Shown: positions 25,980-36,293, counted from the stretch's first letter. The stretch: 64,000 nt of DNA from Actinacidiphila paucisporea (GCF_900142575.1 NZ_FRBI01000001.1:63014-127013); one strand, 5' to 3'. The notes: generated by a model from the sequence alone, not told the origin. Numbers and translations are program-made.

Positions 25980-26903
25980 GTGTCTGACCCGAACGTGTAC
26001 GACGCCGACGAGTCCGTCGAGGGCGCCGAAACCGCGCTCGACATCGTCGAGGCCGCCGACGGCGACGTCGACCAGGCGGCTGCCGCCGACCTGGCCGAGG
26101 GAGAACCCGCCGAGCAGGCCGCCGTCCACGAATCGGAAGAGGACGACTCCGAGGAGTCCGCCGCCGACGAGTCCGCGGAATCGGATGCCGGCGAGGACGA
26201 GGACGAGTCCAAGAGCGAGGACGAGTCCGAGGACGACGACGAGTCCAAGGACGACGAGGATGGCGAGGAGGCAGCGGCCCCGCTGACCCCCGTCGACGCG
26301 GTGGCGGCCTTCCGCGAGGAGCTGCGTACGCTCCCGGGCGAGTGGTACGTGATCCACACCTACGCGGGCTACGAGAACCGGGTGAAGTCCAACCTGGAGC
26401 AGCGTGCCGTCTCGCTGAACGTCGAGGAGTACATCTACCAGGCCGAGGTCCCGCAGGAGGAAGTCGTTCAGATCAAGAACGGCGACCGCAAGACCATCCG
26501 GCAGAACAAGCTCCCCGGCTACGTCCTGGTCCGCATGGACCTGACCAACGAGTCCTGGGGCGTCGTCCGCAACACCCCCGGCGTCACCGGCTTCGTGGGC
26601 AACGCGTACGACCCGTACCCGCTGACCCTGGACGAGATCGTCAAGATGCTCGCCCCCGAGGTCGAGGCGGCCGCCGAGGCCGCGGCCATCGCCGAGGGCA
26701 CCGCCCAGCCCCGCAAGGTCGAGGTCCAGGTCCTGGACTTCGAGGTCGGCGACTCGGTCACCGTCACCGACGGTCCCTTCGCCACCCTCCAGGCCACGAT
26801 CAACGAGATCAACCCCGACTCGAAGAAGGTCAAGGGCCTGGTCGAGATCTTCGGCCGCGAGACCCCGGTCGAGCTGAGCTTCGACCAGATCCAGAAGAAC
26901 TGA
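25980..26903 (+). CDS. nusG: Transcription termination/antitermination protein NusG
   Basis: A 307-residue NusG. The first 100 or so residues are a very acidic, Ser/Glu/Asp-rich extension, a known Streptomyces feature. The NGN domain follows ([22 protein letters not shown]), with [31 protein letters not shown], and the C-terminal KOW domain ([22 protein letters not shown]). It binds RNA polymerase and modulates pausing, Rho termination and coupling to translation. GTG 25980 is used. Confidence 0.97.
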   Translation: MSDPNVYDADESVEGAETALDIVEAADGDVDQAAAADLAEGEPAEQAAVHESEEDDSEESAADESAESDAGEDEDESKSEDESEDDDESKDDEDGEEAAAPLTPVDAVAAFREELRTLPGEWYVIHTYAGYENRVKSNLEQRAVSLNVEEYIYQAEVPQEEVVQIKNGDRKTIRQNKLPGYVLVRMDLTNESWGVVRNTPGVTGFVGNAYDPYPLTLDEIVKMLAPEVEAAAEAAAIAEGTAQPRKVEVQVLDFEVGDSVTVTDGPFATLQATINEINPDSKKVKGLVEIFGRETPVELSFDQIQKN

Positions 26904-26929
26904 CGCTGAAGAACTGACCCCAGCGCTCA

Positions 26930-26969
26930 CCCGAGCCCCCGCTCCCCGTCATGGGAGCGGGGGCTCGGG
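26930..26969. terminator. Bidirectional terminator between nusG and lipase
   Basis: A perfect 17-bp stem (26930-26946 with 26953-26969) around a 6-nt loop, placed between the convergent nusG and SGNH lipase genes. Confidence 0.88.
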
Positions 26970-26990
26970 CGTGTGCGGAGGGGGCGCCGG

Positions 26991-27785
26991 TCAGTTCTTG
27001 GCGTTCAGGACCGGGAGGTAGCCGGCCGAGTGCCCGGTGGCGGTGGGGTGGTAGGACTCCCAGCTGGGGGAGATGACCAGGGAGTGCAGGTAGTCGTCGC
27101 CCGAGCAGAGTTCGTGGCCCTTGAAGGTGGAGCGGACGTCGCCGAAGGCGAAGCCGTGGGCGGCCGCGACGGACGCGGTGGTGGTGTCGAGGACGTCGGC
27201 CGCCTCGTCGATCTTCTGGTGCTTGGTGGCGCTGAGCCCTATGCAGAAGACGTTGAGGGTGTAGATGTCCGGGTAGCCGAGGACGACGACGTGGGCGTTG
27301 GGCGCCTTGGCGTGGATGGCGTTGTAGACGGTGTCGAGGCGCCCGGGCAGGGTGCTCCTGACGAAGGCCTCGGCGGTGTTGACCCGGCTGACGCAGGTGC
27401 TGTCGGAGCCGGTCACGCAGGTGGTGATGACGTCGGAGAAGCCCGCGTCGTTGCCGCCTATGGTGATCGTGACCAGGCCGGTGGAGGCGCTGAGCCCGCC
27501 GAGCTGGCTGCCCGTCACGTCGCTGGTCACCGCACCGGAGCAGGCGGCGAAGGTGAAGGAGGACGGGCTGTGGGCGCTGGCCCACAGTGCCGGGTACGCG
27601 CTGTTGCTGCGGTGGCAGTCGCCACTGGAGCTGATGTAGTTGCCGGCACCGTTCCCGGCCGAGTACGAGTCTCCGAGTGCGACGTACGCCGGTCCTGCGG
27701 CTTGTGCGGGACCGGTCAGCACCAGCGCGCCCACGAGGGCGGATGCGAGTGCGGCGATGGCGGCGAAAGGCCTGGTCAGTCTCAC
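26991..27785 (-). CDS. Secreted SGNH-family lipase/esterase
   Basis: A 264-residue secreted hydrolase. A Sec signal peptide covers residues 1-29 (cut after AQA). The mature part has all SGNH blocks: catalytic Ser40 in ALGDSYSAGNG, G in the QLGGL region, N112 in IGGNDAGF, and SYHPTATG with catalytic His246. Six Cys suggest three disulfides, as in Streptomyces lipases of this family. It acts on lipid or other esters outside the cell; the exact substrate is unknown. It is placed opposite in direction to the ribosomal operon, between nusG and rplK, which are neighbours in other streptomycetes as I recall. Confidence 0.93.
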   Translation of the reverse strand: MRLTRPFAAIAALASALVGALVLTGPAQAAGPAYVALGDSYSAGNGAGNYISSSGDCHRSNSAYPALWASAHSPSSFTFAACSGAVTSDVTGSQLGGLSASTGLVTITIGGNDAGFSDVITTCVTGSDSTCVSRVNTAEAFVRSTLPGRLDTVYNAIHAKAPNAHVVVLGYPDIYTLNVFCIGLSATKHQKIDEAADVLDTTTASVAAAHGFAFGDVRSTFKGHELCSGDDYLHSLVISPSWESYHPTATGHSAGYLPVLNAKN

Positions 27786-28067
27786 GGAACCTCCAAGTGG
27801 GGGACGCTGCCCCCACTTGGTACCAGCCGGTAGCCGGTGCGGGAAGTGTTCATGCCAAGAATTCTCCCCGCGTAGACCGTAATTTCAGCTACCGCCGGCG
27901 CTGATACGGGTGCATCGGGTGAGCTTTCCGATCACTCGTGGGGCGGTGAGTCGCGCCAACGCGCGCCGGTTGTACGGCGGATACGCCGCCCGCTCGGCGC
28001 GGTGGCGACAACGCGGCGGCAGGGGGCGGGAGTTGGCTCAGGCTGCCCGGCGTGCGGGGGCGCGAGA

Positions 28068-28121
28068 GGGTCACCCTCCGTAGTGCACGCGATGCGCTGC
28101 GTGCGCTACGGAGGGTGACCC
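28068..28121. terminator. Large hairpin upstream of rplK
   Basis: 23-bp arms 28068-28090 and 28099-28121 pair with a single mismatch around an 8-nt loop. It has no T tract. It could insulate the rplK promoter from upstream transcription or act as a structured promoter element. Confidence 0.6.
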
Positions 28122-28133
28122 AGGCCGGCGGAT

Positions 28134-28163
28134 TTCAGAGCCGGGCGCATTACCCGCTATCGT
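28134..28163 (+). promoter_or_regulatory. Candidate rplK promoter
   Basis: TTCAGA (28134-28139), N18, TATCGT (28158-28163), about 58 bp ahead of the rplK start. Confidence 0.45.
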
Positions 28164-28221
28164 GGTGCGGTATGCCTGCTCGCAGGCACGGAAAAACTCT
28201 CAACAGGACCCGGAGAGAGCA

Positions 28222-28656
28222 ATGCCTCCCAAGAAGAAGAAGGTCACGGGGCTGATCAAGCTCCAGATCAACGCCGGTGCGGCCAACCCGGCTCCGCCGG
28301 TCGGACCCGCGCTGGGTCAGCACGGCGTGAACATCATGGAATTCTGCAAGGCCTACAACGCGGCGACCGAGTCGCAGCGCGGCATGGTGATCCCGGTGGA
28401 GATCACGGTCTACGACGACCGTTCCTTCACCTTCATCACCAAGACGCCGCCGGCGGCCAAGCTGATCCTGAAGGCCGCGGGCGTGGACAAGGGCTCCGGC
28501 GAGCCGCACGTCAAGAAGGTCGCCAAGCTCAGCCGCGCGCAGGTGCGGGAGATCGCCACGACGAAGCTCCCCGACCTGAACGCGAACGACCTCGACGCCG
28601 CCGAGAAGATCATCGCCGGTACTGCCCGCTCGATGGGTATCACGGTCGAGGGCTGA
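28222..28656 (+). CDS. rplK: 50S ribosomal protein L11
   Basis: The 144-residue L11 binds 23S rRNA at the GTPase-associated centre, the thiostrepton site, and is needed for stringent-response sensing by Rel[35 protein letters not shown] is the N-terminal domain with the conserved PPVGPALGQ segment; the C-terminal domain has [11 protein letters not shown]. Pro residues in the APPVGPA region, where thiostrepton resistance mutations occur, are intact. ATG 28222 follows GGAGAGA. Confidence 0.98.
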
Positions 28657-28822
28657 CGCCCGAGCTCGCGCAGTGGCCGGCCGAGGAACGAGGCCGTCCG
28701 CGGAGCGAGTGAGCAGGAAGCCCGAACGAAAGCGTCGAGGGCTGACGCCCGAGCTCGCGCAGTGGCCGGCCGAGGAACGAGGCCGTCCGCGGAGCGAGTG
28801 AGCAGGAAGCCCGAGCGAGATC
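28645..28822 (+). repeat. 89-bp tandem duplication from rplK 3' end
   Basis: Copy 1 (28645-28733) starts at the last three sense codons of rplK (GTC GAG GGC TGA). Copy 2 (28734-28822) repeats it with only a few differences in its last ten bases. A short third echo, GTCGAAGCTGACG, follows. The unit contains GAGGAACGAGGCCGTCC and GCGGAGCGAGTGAGC, typical of dispersed Streptomyces intergenic sequence. The duplication lengthens the rplK-rplA gap to 255 bp. Confidence 0.93.
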
Positions 28823-28911
28823 GTCGAAGCTGACGTTCACCCCCTGGCACCACTGTGGAAGGGCCGGCTCGGCCCGTACCACGACTCCGTCACGACAACA
28901 GGAGCACGCAC

Positions 28912-29637
28912 GTGAGCAAGCGCAGCAAGTCTCTCCGCGCTGCGGACGCCAAGATCGACCAGGAGCGCCTGTACGCGCCCCTGGAGGCTGTCCGTCTCGC
29001 CAAGGAGACCGCGACCACCAAGTTCGACTCGACCGTCGAGGTCGCCTTCCGCCTGGGTGTCGACCCGCGCAAGGCCGACCAGATGGTCCGTGGCACCGTG
29101 AACCTTCCGCACGGCACCGGCAAGACCGCCCGGGTCCTGGTCTTCGCGACCGGTGACCGTGCTGCGGCCGCGGAAGCCGCGGGAGCCGACATCGTCGGCT
29201 CCGACGAACTCATCGACGAGGTGGCGAAGGGCCGGCTGGACTTCGACGCCGTCGTCGCCACCCCGGACCTCATGGGCAAGGTCGGCCGCCTCGGCCGCGT
29301 CCTCGGCCCGCGTGGTCTGATGCCGAACCCGAAGACCGGCACCGTGACGCCCGACGTGGCGAAGGCGGTCACCGAGATCAAGGGCGGCAAGATCGAATTC
29401 CGCGTCGACAAGCACTCCAACCTGCACTTCATCATCGGCAAGGTCTCCTTCGACGAGACCCTCCTGGTGGAGAACTACGCAGCGGCGCTGGACGAGATCC
29501 TGCGGCTCAAGCCGTCCGCGGCCAAGGGTCGTTACGTCAAGAAGGCTGCCGTGTCCACCACCATGGGCCCCGGCATCCAGATCGACCCCAACCGCACCCG
29601 CAACCTCCTGGTCGAGGAGGACCCGGCGTCGGTCTGA
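28912..29637 (+). CDS. rplA: 50S ribosomal protein L1
   Basis: The 241-residue L1 binds the mobile L1 stalk of 23S rRNA and in many bacteria represses its own operon by binding the mRNA. Family blocks are [39 protein letters not shown] and the signature [25 protein letters not shown] 28912 with AGGAG upstream (ACAACAGGAGCACGCAC) is used; the frame upstream overlaps the duplicated intergenic sequence and is not coding. Confidence 0.98.
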   Translation: MSKRSKSLRAADAKIDQERLYAPLEAVRLAKETATTKFDSTVEVAFRLGVDPRKADQMVRGTVNLPHGTGKTARVLVFATGDRAAAAEAAGADIVGSDELIDEVAKGRLDFDAVVATPDLMGKVGRLGRVLGPRGLMPNPKTGTVTPDVAKAVTEIKGGKIEFRVDKHSNLHFIIGKVSFDETLLVENYAAALDEILRLKPSAAKGRYVKKAAVSTTMGPGIQIDPNRTRNLLVEEDPASV

Positions 29638-29656
29638 CGCCCGGGCGCGAACACCG

Positions 29657-29694
29657 GCGCCCCGCACCCCCGGTCTCCCGGGGGTGCGGGGCGC
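29657..29694. terminator. Terminator after rplA
   Basis: A 17-bp perfect stem (29657-29673 with 29678-29694) and short TCTC loop, followed by TTTCG. It ends the rplK-rplA unit. Confidence 0.88.
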
Positions 29695-29845
29695 TTTCGC
29701 GTGCCGCCGGCCACCCGCCCGCTGCCCAATCTCCGGCCGCACGCAACAGCCCCGCCACAACCCGCCTGGCGGCCTTGTCACCGGCGTGCGTTAGTGTTCC
29801 GCTGGTTCAACGGGGGCACGTGGTCCCCGTGAGGGGGAGTGGGTC

Positions 29846-30796
29846 ATGAGCGCAGTCAAGGGGATCACGGGGATCAGGGGCGGGGTGGCGGCCGGGGTCG
29901 CCGTCGCGTCGGTGCTGGCGCTCGCGGCCTGCGGGCCGCTGGGGACGTCGGCGGACAAGTCGAAGGACAAGCCGGCCGCTACCGGGGCGCCGGCGAGCAC
30001 CGCCGGGAAGGACTCCCGGTCCTCGGGGGTCGCGCACGCGGTCGACGCGCTGGACCTGGTCAAGAAGACCACCACCGGGGTGCACTCGGCCAAGGTCGAG
30101 TCGGACATATCGATCGGCAGCACGGTGTCGATGAACAGCAAGGGCGCGATCGACTGGGGGCACGGCCTGGTGGGCGCCATGGCGATCACGTACACCGGCG
30201 GCAGCGCGGCGGACTCGTTGCGGCAGGCCGGCGTGCCGGCCACCATGAGCGCGCGGTACCTGCCGGACGCGTACTACGTGAACATGGGGTCCGTGATGGC
30301 CACGCAGCTCGGTGGCAAGCACTGGATCAGGTACGGCTACGACGACATGGCCAAGCTCAGCAATGTCGCGGGGTCGTACATGAAGGACACGATCCAGAAC
30401 AACAACCCGGTCAAGAGCGTGGACGCGGCACTGGCGGCGCCGAACAGCCGGGTCGTGGGGACCGAGACGGTCAGGGGTGTGCGCGCGACGCACTACACGG
30501 CCACGGTCGACGTCCAGGCGATGGTCGGCAGCGCGACCCACGGCATGACGGCCGCGGAGCGGTCGCAGCTGAAGGCCACCCTGACCAAGGCCGGTATCTC
30601 CTCGGAGACCGTCGACCTGTGGGTGTCGAAGGACAACCTCCCGGTGGAGGCCGTCGTCACGGCGGACACCAAGACCGGCCTGATGAAGACGACCACCTAC
30701 TACTCGGACTTCGGCACCTCGGTGACCGCCCGGCCGCCGGCCGCGTCCGACACCGTCGACTTCGCCGACGTCATGAACAAGGCGAAGAACAACTGA
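29846..30796 (+). CDS. LolA/LppX-like lipoprotein
   Basis: A 316-residue secreted lipoprotein: the signal peptide ends in the lipobox LALAAC (Cys near residue 29), followed by a Lys/Ala/Thr-rich linker. The mature domain, DALDLVKKTTTGVHSAKVESDISIG onward with repeated beta strands, resembles the LppX/LprG/LolA-type lipid-binding fold. Such lipoproteins occupy this place between rplA and rplJ in other streptomycetes. Its ligand is unknown. ATG 29846 follows GAGGGGGAG. Confidence 0.82.
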   Translation: MSAVKGITGIRGGVAAGVAVASVLALAACGPLGTSADKSKDKPAATGAPASTAGKDSRSSGVAHAVDALDLVKKTTTGVHSAKVESDISIGSTVSMNSKGAIDWGHGLVGAMAITYTGGSAADSLRQAGVPATMSARYLPDAYYVNMGSVMATQLGGKHWIRYGYDDMAKLSNVAGSYMKDTIQNNNPVKSVDAALAAPNSRVVGTETVRGVRATHYTATVDVQAMVGSATHGMTAAERSQLKATLTKAGISSETVDLWVSKDNLPVEAVVTADTKTGLMKTTTYYSDFGTSVTARPPAASDTVDFADVMNKAKNN

Positions 30797-30840
30797 GGGT
30801 CGGCGGACAGCTGGGGATCGGCAGGGGTCCCGCGGGCGAT

Positions 30841-30870
30841 TTGCTCCGCGGGGCCACGGTCCCGTAGTCT
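30841..30870 (+). promoter_or_regulatory. Promoter of rplJ-rplL
   Basis: TTGCTC (30841-30846), N18, TAGTCT (30865-30870), placing the transcript start near 30877 at the head of the L10 leader. Confidence 0.5.
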
Positions 30871-30876
30871 TCCCGA

Positions 30877-31090
30877 GAAGCCAAAGACCGCTGGTCGTCG
30901 TCGTGCCCCGAAAAGGGTGGGACGACCGAAGGATCCGCTGGATGCGGACGGCCCGCGCAGGTGATTCGTGGATGATCTCCGGAGCCCGAGAGGGATTCGT
31001 TGAGTCACGCCCCGTGCGCCTGCGCCGGGGCGTTCGTTTTTGCCACGTAGCCTCCTTCAATTCCGTGCGGTCCGCAATCACCCCGGAAGG
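30877..31090 (+). ncRNA. Ribosomal protein L10 leader (rplJ-rplL autoregulation)
   Basis: The 226-nt untranslated region ahead of rplJ contains the segment AGCCAAAGACCGCTGGTCG, a later CCGAAGGATCCGCTGG and GGCCCGCGCAGGTG. I recognise these as the conserved arrangement of actinobacterial L10 leaders, which the L10-(L12)4 complex binds to repress its own synthesis. Several stems can form, for example GCCCCGTGCG/CGCCGGGGC near 31010-31030. The assignment is by pattern memory and position. Confidence 0.65.
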
Positions 31091-31102
31091 AGGCCGAGAC
31101 TC

Positions 31103-31639
31103 ATGGCGAGGCCTGACAAGGCTGCCGCGGTTGCCGAGTTGACGGATCAGTTCCGCTCCTCGAACGCCGCTGTGCTGACCGAGTACCGCGGTCTCACCGT
31201 GGCGCAGCTCAAGACGCTGCGCCGTTCGCTCGGTGAGAACGCCACGTACGCCGTGGTGAAGAACACGCTGACCAAGATCGCGGCCAACGAGGCCGGGATC
31301 AACCAGCTGGACGACCTGTTCGCGGGTCCGTCCGCTGTCGCCTTCGTGACCGGTGACCCGGTCGAGGCGGCGAAGGGTCTGCGCGACTTCGCCAAGGACA
31401 ACCCCGCTCTCGTCATCAAGGGCGGTGTCCTTGACGGCAAGGCGCTGTCCGCCGACGAGATCAAGAAGCTTGCGGACCTCGAGTCCCGCGAGGTTCTGCT
31501 CGCCAAGCTGGCGGGTGCCATGAAGGCCAAGCAGTCGCAGACTGCCGCGCTCTTCCAGGCGCTCCCCTCGAAGTTCGTCCGCACCGCGGAGGCGCTTCGT
31601 GCCAAGAAGGCCGAGGCCGAGCAGGGCGGTGCCGAGTAA
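31103..31639 (+). CDS. rplJ: 50S ribosomal protein L10
   Basis: The 178-residue L10 forms the base of the L12 stalk. [40 protein letters not shown] and [18 protein letters not shown] are the rRNA-binding domain. The C-terminal helix ([30 protein letters not shown]) binds L12 dimers. ATG 31103 follows AAGGAGG. rplL follows at 137 bp in the usual L10 operon. Confidence 0.98.
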   Translation: MARPDKAAAVAELTDQFRSSNAAVLTEYRGLTVAQLKTLRRSLGENATYAVVKNTLTKIAANEAGINQLDDLFAGPSAVAFVTGDPVEAAKGLRDFAKDNPALVIKGGVLDGKALSADEIKKLADLESREVLLAKLAGAMKAKQSQTAALFQALPSKFVRTAEALRAKKAEAEQGGAE

Positions 31640-31776
31640 TTCGGCTCGCACGATGACCGGTGCCGCAGGGCACCGGTCGTGGGTCGGCGCCACCAGGCAC
31701 CGGCCGACGCGGGCCGACCGTACGCCCGCCGACTTGTACATCCGGCACCTGCCGATTTAGTGGAAGGACCGCCCTC

Positions 31777-32163
31777 ATGGCGACCAAGCTCAGCCAGGAC
31801 GAACTGCTCGCCCAGTTCGAGACCCTCACCCTCATCGAGCTCGCCGAGTTCGTGAAGGCCTTCGAGGAGAAGTTCGACGTCACCGCCGCCGCGCCGGTCG
31901 CCGTCGCCGCCGGTGGCGGCGCTGCCGCGCCCGCCGAGGCCGTCGAGGAGCAGGACGAGTTCGACGTCGTCCTCACCGCCGCCGGTGACAAGAAGATCCA
32001 GGTCATCAAGGTCGTGCGCGAGCTGACCTCGCTGGGCCTGAAGGAGGCCAAGGACCTCGTGGACGGCGCTCCCAAGCCCGTCCTGGAGAAGGTCACCAAG
32101 GAGGCCGCGGAGAAGGGCGCAGAGTCGCTCAAGGCCGCCGGCGCCTCGGTCGAGGTCAAGTAA
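31777..32163 (+). CDS. rplL: 50S ribosomal protein L7/L12
   Basis: The 128-residue stalk protein that recruits and activates translational GTPases. The N-terminal dimerisation helix ([28 protein letters not shown]) leads to an Ala-rich hinge ([16 protein letters not shown]). The C-terminal domain [41 protein letters not shown] contains the factor-binding helices. ATG 31777 follows GGAAGGA. Confidence 0.98.
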   Translation: MATKLSQDELLAQFETLTLIELAEFVKAFEEKFDVTAAAPVAVAAGGGAAAPAEAVEEQDEFDVVLTAAGDKKIQVIKVVRELTSLGLKEAKDLVDGAPKPVLEKVTKEAAEKGAESLKAAGASVEVK

Positions 32164-32210
32164 CACCCTGTCACTCAGGTGACACCCGGAGCTTGTGCTC
32201 CACCCGCCGC

Positions 32211-32240
32211 AGGGCGGCCACCCGAAAGGGTGGCCGCCCT
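32211..32240 (+). terminator. Hairpin after rplL
   Basis: AGGGCGGCCACCC pairs perfectly with GGGTGGCCGCCCT around a GAAA tetraloop, 48 bp after the stop codon. It has no T tract and may be a partial terminator that lets some transcription reach rpoBC, as in other bacteria. Confidence 0.8.
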
Positions 32241-32613
32241 CGGTCGTTCCCGGGTCCGGCGGCGGGCCGCCGCGTCGCTGTCGTACCCCCCGGGTAGTGT
32301 GTTCCTCCTGCTGAGAGCACGTCCGCAGGGCTGGGGCCTTGACGTATGGCACGCGGCGCGCAATTCTCAGACGCGCCGCAGACTGCCGCGGACTTCGGCT
32401 CAGGCCCGGTCGAGGTTCGACCGGAGCCCGGTCGAGGTTCGGTCCAGGTTCGGTCGTGGTCCGATGCATGGATCGGCGGCGATGCGGGAATGCATGGCTA
32501 TGCAGCAGGACGCAGCACGACGGCAGGGTTGACGGACGCGGTCCCAGGTTCCGAGGCTGGGGCCCGCCAGACGGGCGGAGGGGGCGACGATTCGGTACTC
32601 CGAATCTCAGCTC

Positions 32614-32642
32614 TGGACATCAGTGTGCCAAATGGCTACACT
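32614..32642 (+). promoter_or_regulatory. Probable rpoB promoter
   Basis: TGGACA (32614-32619), N17, TACACT (32637-32642). It lies in a comparatively AT-rich patch and predicts a leader of about 150 nt before the TTG start of rpoB. Confidence 0.6.
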
Positions 32643-32801
32643 GACCCTTTGCGCTGCCTGTTAGCTGCTGCCTGGCCCGTCACCAGGAGCATGCCCACGT
32701 CTGAGAGCTGCTGAAGAGACCCGTCATCAGGGTTTTCTTCTGGTCCTCAGGGGCGGACCGGTACGCGCGTAGTGAGTCCGAGCCCTCGGAAGGACCCCCT
32801 C

Positions 32802-35800
32802 TTGGCCGCCTCGCGCAACGCCTCGACCACCAATTCGAACAACGGCGCCAGCACCGCTCCGCTGCGCATCTCCTTCGCGAAGATCCGTGAACCGCTCGAA
32901 GTTCCGAACCTCCTCGCGCTTCAGACCGAGAGCTTTGACTGGCTGCTCGGCAATGCCGCGTGGAAGGCTCGGGTCGAGGCGGCCCTGGACAGCGGGCAGG
33001 ACGTCCCCAGGAAGTCAGGTCTTGAGGAGATCTTCGAGGAGATCTCTCCGATCGAGGACTTCTCCGGGTCGATGTCGCTCACTTTCCGTGACCACCGCTT
33101 CGAGCCGCCGAAGAACTCGCTCGACGAGTGCAAGGAGCGCGACTTCACGTACGGCGCCCCGCTCTTCGTCACCGCGGAGTTCACCAACAACGAGACCGGC
33201 GAGATCAAGTCCCAGACGGTCTTCATGGGCGACTTCCCGCTGATGACCAACAAGGGCACCTTCTGCATCAACGGCACCGAGCGTGTCGTCGTCTCGCAGC
33301 TGGTCCGCTCGCCCGGCGTCTACTTCGACAGCTCCATCGACAAGACGTCCGACAAGGACATCTTCTCCGCCAAGATCATCCCCTCCCGGGGTGCCTGGCT
33401 GGAGATGGAGATCGACAAGCGCGACATGGTCGGTGTCCGCATCGACCGCAAGCGCAAGCAGTCGGTCACGGTGCTGCTCAAGGCCCTCGGCTGGAGCACC
33501 GAGCAGATCCTGGAGGAGTTCGGCGAGTACGAGTCGATGCGCGCCACCCTGGAGAAGGACCACACCCAGGGCCAGGACGACGCGCTGCTCGACATCTACC
33601 GCAAGCTGCGCCCGGGCGAGCCGCCGACCAAGGAGGCCGCCCAGACGCTGCTGGAGAACCTCTACTTCAACCCCAAGCGCTACGACCTGGCGAAGGTCGG
33701 CCGCTACAAGGTCAACAAGAAGCTCGGTGCCGACGAGCCGCTGGACGCCGGCGTGCTCACCACCGACGACATCCTCGCCACGATCAAGTACCTGGTGAAG
33801 CTGCACGCCGGTGAGACCGAGACGGTCGGCGAGTCGGGCCGCTCGATCATGGTCGAGACCGACGACATCGACCACTTCGGCAACCGCCGCATCCGCAACG
33901 TCGGCGAGCTGATCCAGAACCAGGTCCGTACGGGTCTCGCCCGTATGGAACGTGTTGTGCGCGAGCGCATGACCACCCAGGACGTCGAGGCGATCACGCC
34001 GCAGACGCTGATCAACATCCGGCCGGTCGTCGCCTCCATCAAGGAGTTCTTCGGCACCAGCCAGCTGTCGCAGTTCATGGACCAGACGAACCCGCTGTCG
34101 GGCCTGACCCACAAGCGCCGGCTCAACGCGCTGGGCCCCGGTGGTCTGTCCCGTGAGCGGGCCGGCTTCGAGGTCCGTGACGTGCACCCGTCGCACTACG
34201 GCCGGATGTGCCCGATCGAGACGCCGGAAGGCCCGAACATCGGTCTGATCGGCTCGCTGGCCTCCTACGGGCGGGTCAACGCGTTCGGCTTCATCGAGAC
34301 GCCGTACCGCAAGGTCGTCGAGGGCGTCGTCACCGACGACGTCGACTACCTGACCGCCGACGAGGAGGACCGCTTCGTCATCGCGCAGGCCAACGCGCCG
34401 CTGACCGAGGACATGCGGTACGCCGAGTCCCGCGTCCTGGTCCGCCGCCGTGGCGGCGAGATCGACTACATCCCCGGTGACGACGTCGACTACATGGACG
34501 TCTCGCCGCGCCAGATGGTGTCGGTCGCGACCGCGATGATCCCGTTCCTGGAGCACGACGACGCCAACCGCGCCCTGATGGGCGCCAACATGATGCGCCA
34601 GGCCGTGCCGCTGATCAAGGCCGAGGCGCCGCTGGTCGGCACCGGCATGGAGTACCGCTGCGCGGTCGACGCCGGCGACGTGATCAAGGCCGAGAAGGAC
34701 GGTGTGGTCCAGGAGGTCTCCGCCGACTACGTCACGGTGACCAACGACGACGGTACGTACACCACCTACCGGGTCGCGAAGTTCTCCCGCTCCAACCAGG
34801 GCACGTCCTTCAACCAGAAGGTCGTCGTCAACGAGGGCGACCGGGTGGCCGTGGGCCAGGTGCTGGTCGACGGTCCGTCGACCGAGGCCGGCGAGATGGC
34901 GCTCGGCAAGAACCTGCTGGTCGCGTTCATGCCGTGGGAGGGCCACAACTACGAGGACGCGATCATCCTGTCGCAGCGCCTCGTGCAGGACGACGTCCTG
35001 TCCTCGATCCACATCGAGGAGCACGAGGTCGACGCCCGTGACACCAAGCTCGGCCCCGAGGAGATCACCCGGGACATCCCGAACGTCTCCGAGGAGGTCC
35101 TCGCGGACCTGGACGAGCGCGGCATCATCCGGATCGGCGCCGACGTGGTCGCCGGCGACATCCTGGTCGGCAAGGTCACCCCGAAGGGCGAGACCGAGCT
35201 GACCCCGGAGGAGCGGCTGCTGCGGGCGATCTTCGGCGAGAAGGCCCGCGAGGTCCGCGACACCTCCCTCAAGGTCCCGCACGGCGAGGTCGGCAAGATC
35301 ATCGGCGTCCGGGTCTTCGACCGCGAGGAGGGCGACGAGCTGCCGCCCGGTGTGAACCAGCTGGTGCGCGTGTACGTGGCGCAGAAGCGGAAGATCACCG
35401 ACGGCGACAAGCTCGCCGGACGCCACGGCAACAAGGGCGTCATCTCCAAGATCCTGCCCGTCGAGGATATGCCGTTCCTCGAGGACGGCAGCCCGGTCGA
35501 CATCATCCTCAACCCGCTCGGCGTCCCGTCCCGGATGAACCCGGGACAGGTGCTGGAGATCCACCTCGGCTGGCTCGCGAAGCAGGGCTGGGACGTCTCC
35601 GGTGTCGCCGACGAGTGGGCCCGCCGCCTGGAGGCGATCGACGCCCACCGGGTCGAGCCCGGCACCAACGTGGCGACGCCGGTCTTCGACGGCGCCCGGG
35701 AGGACGAGATCCGCGGACTGTTCGAGTCCACGATCCCGAACCGCGACGGCGACCGCATGGTGCTGCCGTCCGGCAAGGCACGGCTCTTCGACGGCCGCTC

Positions 35801-36287
35801 CGGCGAGCCGTTCCCCGAGCCGGTCTCGATCGGTTACATGTACATCCTGAAGCTGCACCACCTGGTGGACGACAAGCTGCACGCCCGGTCCACCGGTCCG
35901 TACTCGATGATCACCCAGCAGCCGCTGGGTGGTAAGGCGCAGTTCGGCGGGCAGCGATTCGGCGAGATGGAGGTGTGGGCGCTGGAGGCGTACGGCGCCG
36001 CATACGCGCTCCAGGAACTGCTGACCATCAAGTCCGACGACGTTCTCGGCCGCGTGAAGGTCTACGAGGCCATCGTCAAGGGCGAGAACATCCCCGAGCC
36101 CGGCATTCCCGAGTCCTTCAAGGTGCTCATCAAGGAAATGCAGTCGCTGTGCCTCAACGTGGAGGTGCTGTCCTCGGACGGCATGTCCATCGAGATGCGC
36201 GACACCGACGAGGACGTGTTCCGCGCCGCGGAAGAGCTCGGAATCGACCTGTCCCGGCGCGAGCCGAGCAGCGTCGAAGAGGTCTGA
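32802..36287 (+). CDS. rpoB: DNA-directed RNA polymerase subunit beta
   Basis: The 1161-residue beta subunit. I start at TTG 32802, behind GGAAGGA; this gives the N terminus [17 protein letters not shown] and the length I recall for Streptomyces. The longer GTG 32772 frame adds residues not in the family. Conserved blocks include [18 protein letters not shown], the rifampicin region, [30 protein letters not shown], and [16 protein letters not shown] and [32 protein letters not shown] near the C terminus. The rifampicin cluster reads [10 protein letters not shown] then [13 protein letters not shown]. Residue 442 (E. coli 531) is Asn, codon AAC at 34125-34127, instead of Ser; residue 429 (E. 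coli 518) is Thr instead of Asn. Confidence 0.98.
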   Translation: MAASRNASTTNSNNGASTAPLRISFAKIREPLEVPNLLALQTESFDWLLGNAAWKARVEAALDSGQDVPRKSGLEEIFEEISPIEDFSGSMSLTFRDHRFEPPKNSLDECKERDFTYGAPLFVTAEFTNNETGEIKSQTVFMGDFPLMTNKGTFCINGTERVVVSQLVRSPGVYFDSSIDKTSDKDIFSAKIIPSRGAWLEMEIDKRDMVGVRIDRKRKQSVTVLLKALGWSTEQILEEFGEYESMRATLEKDHTQGQDDALLDIYRKLRPGEPPTKEAAQTLLENLYFNPKRYDLAKVGRYKVNKKLGADEPLDAGVLTTDDILATIKYLVKLHAGETETVGESGRSIMVETDDIDHFGNRRIRNVGELIQNQVRTGLARMERVVRERMTTQDVEAITPQTLINIRPVVASIKEFFGTSQLSQFMDQTNPLSGLTHKRRLNALGPGGLSRERAGFEVRDVHPSHYGRMCPIETPEGPNIGLIGSLASYGRVNAFGFIETPYRKVVEGVVTDDVDYLTADEEDRFVIAQANAPLTEDMRYAESRVLVRRRGGEIDYIPGDDVDYMDVSPRQMVSVATAMIPFLEHDDANRALMGANMMRQAVPLIKAEAPLVGTGMEYRCAVDAGDVIKAEKDGVVQEVSADYVTVTNDDGTYTTYRVAKFSRSNQGTSFNQKVVVNEGDRVAVGQVLVDGPSTEAGEMALGKNLLVAFMPWEGHNYEDAIILSQRLVQDDVLSSIHIEEHEVDARDTKLGPEEITRDIPNVSEEVLADLDERGIIRIGADVVAGDILVGKVTPKGETELTPEERLLRAIFGEKAREVRDTSLKVPHGEVGKIIGVRVFDREEGDELPPGVNQLVRVYVAQKRKITDGDKLAGRHGNKGVISKILPVEDMPFLEDGSPVDIILNPLGVPSRMNPGQVLEIHLGWLAKQGWDVSGVADEWARRLEAIDAHRVEPGTNVATPVFDGAREDEIRGLFESTIPNRDGDRMVLPSGKARLFDGRSGEPFPEPVSIGYMYILKLHHLVDDKLHARSTGPYSMITQQPLGGKAQFGGQRFGEMEVWALEAYGAAYALQELLTIKSDDVLGRVKVYEAIVKGENIPEPGIPESFKVLIKEMQSLCLNVEVLSSDGMSIEMRDTDEDVFRAAEELGIDLSRREPSSVEEV

Positions 36288-36293
36288 CGGGTT

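Larger units (their letters stand above)
27786..28221. other. Intergenic region upstream of rplK
   Basis: No gene is supported in these 436 bp. They hold the promoter region of the leftward lipase gene, a near-perfect 23-bp hairpin at 28068-28121, and a candidate rplK promoter at 28134-28163. Confidence 0.6.
32164..32801. other. 638-bp region between rplL and rpoB
   Basis: No gene is supported. The stretch holds the rplL hairpin (32211-32240), GGTTCG-rich direct repeats around 32405-32465 (GGTCGAGGTTCG twice), the probable rpoB promoter at 32614-32642 and a 5' leader of about 150 nt before rpoB. Open frames over it have poor third-position GC and are rejected. Confidence 0.6.

Noticed and set aside
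32341-32714. Possible small gene between rplL and rpoB
   Set aside because: Poor third-position GC, no ribosome site, and it overlaps the rpoB promoter.
32772-32801. GTG 32772 as rpoB start
   Set aside because: It adds ten residues absent from the family as I know it, and the GGAAGGA site serves TTG 32802.
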